This document shows, piece after piece, positions 1 through 4,941 of a stretch of DNA of 5,931 bases; the first letter of the stretch is position 1, and each line of letters opens with the position of its first letter. Source of the DNA: Nitrospinota bacterium (GTDB lineage Bacteria; Nitrospirota; Thermodesulfovibrionia; Thermodesulfovibrionales; UBA1546); the NCBI GenBank assembly GCA_018896985.1, contig JAHILQ010000154.1:1-5931 (forward strand), written 5' to 3'. A program made the position numbers and the translations under genes. The notes below the pieces were generated by a model. That model was not told the origin of the DNA and did no database searches. It saw only the letters and a list, made by a program, of their open reading frames with translations.

Positions 1-194
1 CCGTGAATGTTTACCCATATTGATGATACAGCGTCCAGATACCACCTGCCGCAGATGTCTTTTATGAAGCAGTCTCTCCCTTCAGCGATTATAACTGGCT
101 TTTCATCAAGCCAGTCCTTCATCTGCGTGAACGGATGCCAGAGATATTTCTTGTCTAAATCTTCAAGGTGTTTATTTTCGTCAAGTATTCCCAT
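1..194 (-). CDS. bioA: BioA-like adenosylmethionine-8-amino-7-oxononanoate aminotransferase, N-terminal part (3' end outside window)
   Basis: The minus-strand reading from the ATG at 194-192 is open to the window edge (64 full codons). BioA is a PLP-dependent class III aminotransferase that converts 7-keto-8-aminopelargonic acid to 7,8-diaminopelargonic acid, with S-adenosylmethionine as amino donor, in cytoplasmic biotin synthesis. The visible protein has the N-terminal hallmarks of BioA: LWHPFTQM (residues 18-25), an EGRDCFIKDICGRWYLD strand pair (38-54) and VSSIWVNIHG (56-65), equivalent to the IWHPYTSM and SSWWAAIHG segments of E. coli BioA. The PLP lysine lies beyond the window. An in-frame stop about eight codons upstream and the absence of another suitable start support this ATG, although I see no good Shine-Dalgarno. 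It follows phoU by 128 bp of repeats. A related class III aminotransferase cannot be fully excluded, but the WHPFTQM motif strongly favours BioA. Confidence 0.88.
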   Translation of the reverse strand, partial: MGILDENKHLEDLDKKYLWHPFTQMKDWLDEKPVIIAEGRDCFIKDICGRWYLDAVSSIWVNIH

Positions 195-200
195 AGTAGC

Positions 201-330
201 TGATAGTTGTAAGTGTCAGTTATCAGTACTCAGTGACAGTGGTTAGTGTCAGTAAAATTTGTCACTGACACAGACACTAAAAACTGACACTGTAAGAGAC
301 TGTCACTGTCACTATTCACTGTTCACTGTT
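201..330. repeat. Short-period imperfect repeat tract between phoU and bioA
   Basis: The spacer consists largely of variants of TCAGT and its complement ACTGA at spacings of 6 to 7 bp. On the plus strand, TCAGTTA, TCAGTAC and TCAGTGA follow one another (about 218-239), and TTCACTG is repeated in tandem (315-328). The tract contains overlapping inverted repeats: TTAGTGTC at 243-250 with GACACTAA at 273-280, and GTGTCAGT at 246-253 with ACTGACAC at 264-271 and again at 283-290. These could form alternative hairpins in the transcript. I see no U-run placed as in an intrinsic terminator. The tract overlaps the last sense codons and TGA stop of phoU (323-325) and extends close to the bioA start. 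Confidence 0.7.
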
Positions 331-991
331 TTTCAGGCACTGCCATGTGCCTTATTATCTTTCCCTCAACAAGATAAACGACCATCTCTGCGATGTTTGT
401 TGCATGGTCTGCAATACGCTCAAGATATTTTGATATGTATGTTAGCTTGACAGCGCGAGATACGTTTCTTGGGTCCTGTATCATGAAGAAGAGGAGTTCG
501 TTGAAGACCTGATAGTTGAGATTGTCAACCATGTCATCGCGTGTAAGCACATCCCTCGCCAGCGCTGAATCCCTCTTTACGAATGCGTCCAATGCATCCC
601 TTACCATACCCTGGGCTATTTCAGCCATACGCGGAATATCAATATACGGCTTCAACTGCGGTTCTTCATTTAGTTCTAAAGCCCTCTCAGAGATATTAAC
701 AGCAAAATCACCTATCCTTTCAAGGTCAGTTGTAATCTTCATCGCGGTGGTTATAAGTCGCAGGTCGCCTGCACGCGGCTGTCTCAGAGCAATCAGTCTT
801 ATGCATTCCTCATCTATCTCCACTTCAAGTGTATTCACCTGAGGGTCTTTGTCTATAACATCCGCTGCGAGCTTAGAATTCCTTTCAACAAGTGATTTTA
901 TCGAGTCGCTTATTGCCTTTTCTACCATTGAACCGAGTTTTAAAACTTTTCCCTTTAAGTCCTCTAATTCTCTTTCAAATACAGTCGACAT
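323..991 (-). CDS. phoU: Phosphate transport system regulator PhoU
   Basis: The 222-residue protein is of normal length for PhoU, a cytoplasmic helical protein that links the Pst transporter to the PhoR sensor kinase and damps the Pho response when phosphate is plentiful. The two-fold repeat typical of the family is visible. Each half carries an E/DxxxD-type metal-cluster motif: TDLERIGDFAVNI (residues 88-100) and KYLERIADHATNI (188-200). The conserved segment EVEIDEECIRLIALRQPRAGDLRLI spans 56-80. The start is set by AAGGAGG at 1002-996, four bases before the ATG. phoU is the last gene of the pst cluster and lies 149 bp after pstB across a hairpin-rich spacer. Its final CAG and TGA codons fall inside the repeat tract that continues towards bioA. 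The annotation is secure from sequence and context. Confidence 0.97.
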   Translation of the reverse strand: MSTVFERELEDLKGKVLKLGSMVEKAISDSIKSLVERNSKLAADVIDKDPQVNTLEVEIDEECIRLIALRQPRAGDLRLITTAMKITTDLERIGDFAVNISERALELNEEPQLKPYIDIPRMAEIAQGMVRDALDAFVKRDSALARDVLTRDDMVDNLNYQVFNELLFFMIQDPRNVSRAVKLTYISKYLERIADHATNIAEMVVYLVEGKIIRHMAVPEKQ

Positions 992-1007
992 ACACCCTCC
1001 TTATTCA

Positions 1008-1123
1008 CCCTCCCCTTTGTCCCCTCCCATCAAGGGAGGGGAGGAATAGGGAAATTCTCCCTTCAAGATAGTAAACCCCAAGAGTCCCCTCTCCCCTTGC
1101 GGGAGAGGGCAAGGGTGAGGGGT
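1008..1123. repeat. GC-rich REP-like palindromic element in the pstB-phoU spacer
   Basis: Two strong hairpins occupy the 149-bp spacer. The first has a perfect arm CCCCTCCC at 1021-1028 with GGGAGGGG at 1034-1041 around a 5-base loop, extended by one pair at 1020/1042. The second pairs CCCTCTCCC (1087-1095) with GGGAGAGGG (1101-1109) around 5 bases. The second sequence resembles the CCCTCTCCC...GGGAGAGGG repeats scattered through many bacterial genomes. In the transcript these could stabilise upstream pstB mRNA or reduce readthrough to phoU. Neither is followed by a convincing U-run on the minus strand, so I do not call a rho-independent terminator. Minor open frames across this region are by-products of low complexity. 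Confidence 0.7.
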
Positions 1124-1140
1124 GTAGTTGTTGAATAACT

Positions 1141-1908
1141 TCATCCAAATCTTCCTGTGATATATTCCTCTGTAAGCTTATTTGAAGGCGCGGTAAATAT
1201 CCTGTCAGTCTTATCATACTCTACAATCTCGCCAAGATACATGAATGCCGTGTAATCAGAAACCCTCGCTGCCTGCTGCATGTTATGGGTAACGATTATT
1301 ATTGTTACTTCGTTCTTTAATTCTACAATAAGTTCTTCTATCTTTAAAGTTGCCGTGGGGTCAAGGGCTGATGTAGGCTCATCAAAAAGCAGTATCCTCG
1401 GATTTGTTGCGAGCGCCCTCGCTATGCAGAGCCTCTGCTGCTGGCCCCCGGAAAGGTCAAATGCAAGATGGTTAAGCCTGTCTTTTACCTCATCCCAGAG
1501 CACAGCCCCTCTCAGTGATTTCTCCACCTTTTCATCCAGCACCTCTCTCTTACTGACACCTCTCACCCTCAGCCCGTAGGCGACATTTTCATATATTGAT
1601 TTTGGGAAGGGATTAGGTTTCTGGAAGACCATGCTTATCTGCATCCTGACCTCTATAGGATCCATCTGAGGTGAGATGATATTAACATTGTCAGGATGAA
1701 GTATTATTTCGCCCTCATACCTGTTATGCGGATAGAGGTCGTGCATGCGGTTAAAACATCTGAGAAATGTCGTTTTCCCACAGCCTGATGGCCCTATAAG
1801 CGCGGAAACTTTTCTGCGCTCTATCGGCAGGTTAATCTCCTTCAGGGCTTGGACACGGCCGTAGTAGAAATTAAGTTTTTTAACCTCAGCCTTTAATTCT
1901 TTTACCAT
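1141..1908 (-). CDS. pstB: Phosphate ABC transporter ATP-binding protein PstB
   Basis: The 255-residue protein is the expected size for PstB, the cytoplasmic ATPase that powers phosphate import through PstC and PstA. All ABC motifs are present: Walker A GPSGCGKT (residues 39-46), Q-loop in VFQKPNPFP (Q96), signature LSGGQQQR (152-159), Walker B ILLFDEP (172-178, catalytic E177), D-loop SALD (180-183) and H-loop H208 in VTHNM. The segments CFNRMHDL, FPKSIYENVAYGLR and the C-terminal PSNKLTEEYITGRFG are characteristic of PstB rather than of other importer ATPases. The ATG lies inside the last codons of pstA, so the genes overlap by 7 nt. An AGGA about 10 bases upstream, within pstA, is the only visible ribosome binding signal, and translational coupling is likely. 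Confidence 0.98.
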   Translation of the reverse strand: MVKELKAEVKKLNFYYGRVQALKEINLPIERRKVSALIGPSGCGKTTFLRCFNRMHDLYPHNRYEGEIILHPDNVNIISPQMDPIEVRMQISMVFQKPNPFPKSIYENVAYGLRVRGVSKREVLDEKVEKSLRGAVLWDEVKDRLNHLAFDLSGGQQQRLCIARALATNPRILLFDEPTSALDPTATLKIEELIVELKNEVTIIIVTHNMQQAARVSDYTAFMYLGEIVEYDKTDRIFTAPSNKLTEEYITGRFG

Positions 1909-2810
1909 TTTATCTTTTTCCTGAACCGGTATCTTATATATATTGCAAACCCATTCATGAGCAATGTCATCATCATCAATACTATTCCTGCAGCCGCTGC
2001 ATTTAACTGGAATTCATGCTGCGGCCTTGATACCCAGTTAAACATCTGTATCGGCATTACGGTAAACGGGTCAAACAGCCATTTGAATGATATGAAAGGG
2101 AATTCTGAAGAAAATGGAGACGATGGAAGAAAGGCTATGAATGTAAGCGCTCCCACAGTAATTATAGGGGCGGTCTCGCCTATTGCCCTTGAAAGCCCGA
2201 TTATAATCCCGGTCAGGATTCCGCCTGTTGAATATGGAATAATATGGAACTGCACAGTCTGCCATTTCGTGGCGCCGAGTGCGTAAGATGCCTCTCTTAT
2301 TGAGTTAGGGATTGCCCTTATGGCCTCCCTTGTCGCCATGATGACCATTGGAAGAATCAAAAGCGCAAGCGCAAGCCCGCCTGTCAGAATGCTCTCGCCG
2401 AATTTAAAAAAATAAACAAATACCACTAACGCGAGAAGTCCATAAACTATTGAAGGCACCCCTGCAAGATTTGCGATATTGATTTCAATAATGTTTGTAA
2501 GCCAGTTTTTCCCTGCATATTCCTCAAGATAAATTCCTGCAGCAACTCCAATGGGGATTGCTGCGGATGCTGTCACAAGCAGGACAAGGAAGCTTCCCAC
2601 CCATGCAGACAGTATTCCTGCCTCATCAGGAAACCTTGAGGGAAATGATGCAAAAAATTTATAGCCCAACCTCGGAAATCCGTCCATAAATAAATCAGTC
2701 ATAAGGGTAAAAAGAAGGGCAAGCCCTACGAGGGTGGATAAAAGTCCCACAATCGCAAAGATGTAATCCAAGAACTTGGTAATTCTTATTCTTTTTTTAA
2801 TATCTTCCAT
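1902..2810 (-). CDS. pstA: Phosphate ABC transporter permease PstA
   Basis: This is one of the two inner-membrane channel subunits of the phosphate transporter. The sequence has about six hydrophobic segments, a MetI-like permease core and the cytoplasmic EAA loop EASYALGATKWQTVQFHIIP (residues 173-192), followed by GLSRAIGETAP (205-215), which contacts PstB. The start needs a choice. A GTG at 2813 precedes the ATG at 2810 by one codon; I prefer the ATG because AGGG lies 7 bases before it, whereas it would be only 4 from the GTG. This gives 302 residues, close to the usual PstA length. It follows pstC by 57 bp of mostly heptamer repeats, which also provide the Shine-Dalgarno. Its 3' end overlaps pstB by 7 nt. 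PstA rather than PstC is inferred from gene order and from the SRAIGETAP form of the motif. Confidence 0.95.
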   Translation of the reverse strand: MEDIKKRIRITKFLDYIFAIVGLLSTLVGLALLFTLMTDLFMDGFPRLGYKFFASFPSRFPDEAGILSAWVGSFLVLLVTASAAIPIGVAAGIYLEEYAGKNWLTNIIEINIANLAGVPSIVYGLLALVVFVYFFKFGESILTGGLALALLILPMVIMATREAIRAIPNSIREASYALGATKWQTVQFHIIPYSTGGILTGIIIGLSRAIGETAPIITVGALTFIAFLPSSPFSSEFPFISFKWLFDPFTVMPIQMFNWVSRPQHEFQLNAAAAGIVLMMMTLLMNGFAIYIRYRFRKKIKW

Positions 2811-2812
2811 CA

Positions 2813-2861
2813 CTATTCCCTATTCCCTATTTACGCATTACGCATTACGCATCACGCATTA
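2813..2861. repeat. Seven-unit heptanucleotide tandem repeat between pstC and pstA
   Basis: The plus strand reads as seven consecutive 7-bp units without a phase break: CTATTCC (2813), CTATTCC (2820), CTATTTA (2827), CGCATTA (2834), CGCATTA (2841), CGCATCA (2848) and CGCATTA (2855). Two unit families, CTATTCC and CGCATTA, are joined through a mixed unit. On the transcribed minus strand the first family reads as GGAATAG and supplies the AGGG that serves as the pstA ribosome binding site. The tract fills nearly all of the pstC-pstA spacer. It resembles the short tandemly repeated heptanucleotide sequences known from cyanobacteria, though that comparison is from memory and implies no relationship. 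Confidence 0.9.
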
Positions 2862-2867
2862 CTGCCT

Positions 2868-3758
2868 TTAATACGCTTCCCTTATCCTTTTTCTTAACCA
2901 GAAACCTATAATGTTAAATACGAGTGTCATCAGAAAAAGTGTCATGCCGGCAGCGAATATGGTTTTATATTCGATAGTGCCATGCGGAACATCCCCAAGG
3001 CTTACCGCAACAATGTAAGCAGTCAGGGTCTGGACAGGCTCCAGAGGGTTTGCTGTGAGGTTAGGCATACCTCCTGCTGCTATTGCAACAACCATTGTTT
3101 CACCGATAGCCCTTGAGATTCCGATGATAAATGCAGCTGCTATGCCTGAAAACGCTGAGGGGATAACAACCTTAAATGCGGTTTGAAGTTTCGTTGCGCC
3201 CATTGCATAAGAACCTTCTCTGATATGCATCGGCACTGCCCTCATTGCGTCCTCACTGACAGAACTTACATAAGGGATTATCATTATCCCCATGATTATT
3301 CCGGGACTAAGCGCATTGAATCCTGAAAGGTCAGGTATAAATTTCTGAAGTATCGGGGTTAAGAAGAGCAAGGCAAAATAGCCGTATACTACTGTGGGCA
3401 CTGCTGCCAGAAGTTCAAGAATCGGTTTTATGATCTCCTTTAACCTGTGCGGCGCATATTCGCTTAGATAGACAGCGGCAGTCAATCCTAATGGCAGCGC
3501 AACTATGAGCGCTATGGATGTAATCAAAAGTGTTCCTGAAATCAACGGAAGAATACCGAACTTTGGCTCTGCAAACAATGGGGTCCACTCTCTTCCGGTA
3601 AGAAATTCTATTAATGGCACCTCTTTAAAAAAACCGAATGACTCATAAGACAGAACAACTACAATGCTGATAGTAATGAATACGGATGAGAGCGCGCTTA
3701 GAAACAGAATTGTTTCTATTGCGCCTTCTTTGATTTTTCTTGTCAGCTTTCTCTTCAT
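2868..3758 (-). CDS. pstC: Phosphate ABC transporter permease PstC
   Basis: The 296-residue inner-membrane protein is the second channel subunit of the phosphate importer. A basic N-terminus (MKRKLTRKIK) precedes a first membrane helix at about 15-37. The PstC-type segment FLTGREWTPLFAEPKFGILPLISGTL (52-77) is clear and marks this subunit as PstC. The permease core includes the EAA loop EGSYAMGATKLQTAFKVVIPSAFSG (181-205) and GISRAIGETM (213-222). The ATG at 3758 has a modest AGGA (3772-3769) 10 bases upstream, and the basic N-terminus supports this start. It lies 82 bp after pstS, and that gap carries a Pho box array with a plausible -10, so pstCAB-phoU probably has its own phosphate-starvation promoter as well as any readthrough from pstS. 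Confidence 0.96.
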   Translation of the reverse strand: MKRKLTRKIKEGAIETILFLSALSSVFITISIVVVLSYESFGFFKEVPLIEFLTGREWTPLFAEPKFGILPLISGTLLITSIALIVALPLGLTAAVYLSEYAPHRLKEIIKPILELLAAVPTVVYGYFALLFLTPILQKFIPDLSGFNALSPGIIMGIMIIPYVSSVSEDAMRAVPMHIREGSYAMGATKLQTAFKVVIPSAFSGIAAAFIIGISRAIGETMVVAIAAGGMPNLTANPLEPVQTLTAYIVAVSLGDVPHGTIEYKTIFAAGMTLFLMTLVFNIIGFWLRKRIREAY

Positions 3759-3779
3759 CCGAAGAATATCCTGAAAATT

Positions 3780-3785
3780 ATTATC
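3780..3785 (-). promoter_or_regulatory. Candidate -10 element of an internal pstC promoter
   Basis: GATAAT on the minus strand lies exactly 10 bases downstream of the last Pho half-site (3802-3796). This matches the known layout of PhoB-activated promoters in E. coli, where the Pho box replaces the -35 element and ends about 10 bp before the -10. The predicted transcript start, near 3773, would leave a very short leader of about 14 nt before the pstC ATG, which is a weakness of the assignment. An overlapping AATAAT at 3782-3777 is an alternative. Confidence 0.5.
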
Positions 3786-3795
3786 CCGTTTTTTT

Positions 3796-3835
3796 GTTAC
3801 AGGGATGTTACAGGGATGTTACAGAGATATTACAG
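3796..3835 (-). promoter_or_regulatory. Pho box array: four direct half-sites at 11-bp period upstream of pstC
   Basis: On the minus strand, CTGTAAT (3835-3829) is followed by CTGTAAC at 3824-3818, 3813-3807 and 3802-3796. The spacing is exactly 11 bp between all neighbouring copies: a 7-bp site plus a 4-bp linker. This is the architecture of the PhoB-binding Pho box, whose classical form is two CTGTCAT-like heptamers 11 bp apart, so the array equals two boxes in tandem. Its position between pstS and pstC, within a phosphate-uptake operon, supports the call. The linkers are A/T-poor (ATCC in two cases), unlike the A/T-rich linker of the E. coli consensus. Binding by a PhoB-type regulator is inferred; the regulator gene is not in the window. 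Confidence 0.82.
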
Positions 3836-3840
3836 TTCTG

Positions 3841-4848
3841 TTAAAAACCTTTTTCTTCTCTCTTAAGCAGGTCTTCTATCTTGACGCCTACCTCTGCATG
3901 TCCTTCAAACATAGTTCCTATCTTTTTCTTAGCAAACCTTTCTTCTGCAAGCTTATACGCCTTTGCAGGAAGCGGGATATATTTCGCATCCTTTACCAGT
4001 TTTGCTGCATTCTTCAGGAAGTACTCCACGAACTCTTTGACCTCTGGCTTTTCTGCCGCCTTTTTGCTTACATAGACAAACAACGGCCTCGAAAGGGGCT
4101 GGTATGTGCCGTCCATAACGGTCTGCTCTGTTGGAAGCACCTCTTTGCCGGTCTTGGGGTTGATTACGGGGACAAGTTTTAATTTATTCTTGTTCTCCTC
4201 ATAATATGCAAGACCGAAAAATCCAAGGGCATTTTTGTCGCCTGCTATTCCCTGAACGAGAATATTGTCATCTTCGCTGGCTGTAAAGTCACCCCTTGAG
4301 GATTTTGCCTTGCCTACGATAGCCTCTGTAAAATAGTCAAATGTCCCTGAGTCAGCGCCCGCTCCGTAAAGCTTTAAAGGGGCGTCAGGCCATTCGGCTT
4401 TCACATGATTCCATTTTGTGATCTTGCCCCCAGCAGCAGGCTCCCAAATGGTTTTCAGTTCTGCAACAGTCATTGACTTTACCCATGTATTTTTCGGATT
4501 TACCATAACAGCAAGCCCATCATATGCTACAGGCAACTCAATATATTCAATGCCCTGCTCTTTGCATACATCCATCTCTTTTTTGAGTATGGGCCTTGAT
4601 GCATTGGCCATGTCTGTTTCGCCCCTGCAAAACTTTTTGAAACCTCCGCCGGTACCAGAGATACCCACTGTTACCTTAATAGCACCCTTCTTTGCCTTCT
4701 GAAACTCCTCGGCAACCGCTTCTGTAATAGGATAGACCGTGCTTGAGCCGTCTATCTTTATAAGTTTATCCGCTGCCATTGCAGACATTGTAAATGCCAC
4801 TGCCATAACCATTAGGGCAATCAAGCCCAAAACAACTTTCTTAAACAT
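3841..4848 (-). CDS. pstS: Periplasmic phosphate-binding protein PstS
   Basis: The 335-residue protein is the substrate-binding component of the phosphate ABC importer. Residues 1-25 form a Sec signal peptide (FKK, a hydrophobic core, then AMA before the probable cleavage at 25/26). There is no lipobox cysteine, so a soluble periplasmic form is expected. Phosphate-binding loops are recognisable: DGSSTVYP (33-40), SGTGGGFKKFCRGETDMANASRP (64-86), GADSGTFDYF (164-173) and the downstream LGFFGLAYY (208-216). The GGGFKKFCRGE...ASRPI pattern places it in the broad PstS/SphX family. AAGGAGG at 4862-4856, 7 bases before the ATG, fixes the start. It is the first gene of the pst cluster, 85 bp after the broken isomerase gene. 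A Pho-like element lies upstream, consistent with induction by phosphate limitation. Confidence 0.96.
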   Translation of the reverse strand: MFKKVVLGLIALMVMAVAFTMSAMAADKLIKIDGSSTVYPITEAVAEEFQKAKKGAIKVTVGISGTGGGFKKFCRGETDMANASRPILKKEMDVCKEQGIEYIELPVAYDGLAVMVNPKNTWVKSMTVAELKTIWEPAAGGKITKWNHVKAEWPDAPLKLYGAGADSGTFDYFTEAIVGKAKSSRGDFTASEDDNILVQGIAGDKNALGFFGLAYYEENKNKLKLVPVINPKTGKEVLPTEQTVMDGTYQPLSRPLFVYVSKKAAEKPEVKEFVEYFLKNAAKLVKDAKYIPLPAKAYKLAEERFAKKKIGTMFEGHAEVGVKIEDLLKREEKGF

Positions 4849-4855
4849 TTTTTGT

Positions 4856-4872
4856 CCTCCTTTTAAATTATA
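4856..4872 (-). promoter_or_regulatory. pstS Shine-Dalgarno with an adjoining TATAAT candidate -10
   Basis: The minus strand carries a perfect TATAAT at 4872-4867 and AAGGAGG at 4862-4856, 7 bases before the pstS ATG. With a 17-bp spacer, the -35 position (4895-4890, TTACAA) is poor and falls inside the Pho-like element, as expected for an activator-dependent promoter. However, a start about 7 bases after this hexamer would fall in the Shine-Dalgarno itself, so the true -10 may lie slightly upstream. The ribosome binding site is secure; the -10 is tentative. Confidence 0.5.
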
Positions 4873-4890
4873 TCTTTTAACTGTGTTTAT

Positions 4891-4911
4891 TGTAACAGGG
4901 GATTGTTACAG
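4891..4911 (-). promoter_or_regulatory. Candidate Pho-type regulatory element upstream of pstS
   Basis: Two sites resembling those in the pstS-pstC gap occur here. On the minus strand, CTGTAAC (4911-4905) is followed by CTGTTAC (4898-4892), 13 bp apart rather than the canonical 11. The same bases form a perfect inverted repeat, TGTAACA (4891-4897) and TGTTACA (4904-4910), with a 6-bp spacer. The shared half-site and the location before pstS suggest a PhoB-type operator. The aberrant spacing and the symmetry leave open binding by a different dimeric regulator. Confidence 0.5.
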
Positions 4912-4923
4912 GATTATTAAGGG

Positions 4924-4941
4924 AAGGTTAAGGTTAGGTTA
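4924..4941. repeat. Short GGTTA repeat at the 3' end of the isomerase gene
   Basis: GGTTA occurs three times within 16 bases on the plus strand (4926-4930, 4932-4936, 4937-4941), at steps of 6 and 5. The tract contains the TAA stop of the isomerase reading frame (4936-4934). It is too short to assign to a known repeat class; it is recorded because other junctions here also carry short-period repeats. Confidence 0.5.

Noticed and set aside
7..246. Plus-strand open frame of 79 codons at the left edge
   Set aside because: It runs opposite the BioA-like N-terminus and into the repeat tract; the minus-strand reading has clear family motifs.
243..291. Intrinsic terminator after phoU
   Set aside because: Inverted repeats exist, but the stems are A/T-containing with alternative pairings and no U-run follows the 3' arm on the minus strand.
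1005..1217. Minus-strand 70-codon frame across the pstB end and the palindromic spacer
   Set aside because: It overlaps the conserved C-terminus of PstB in another frame, and half of its sequence is translated hairpin repeat.
2813..2861. CRISPR-like array
   Set aside because: Units are 7 bp, contiguous, with no spacers of unique sequence.
3805..4182. Plus-strand open frame of 125 codons opposite pstS
   Set aside because: It lies antisense to the well-supported pstS gene, has a Cys/Phe/Leu-rich composition typical of a reversed frame, and resembles no family I know.
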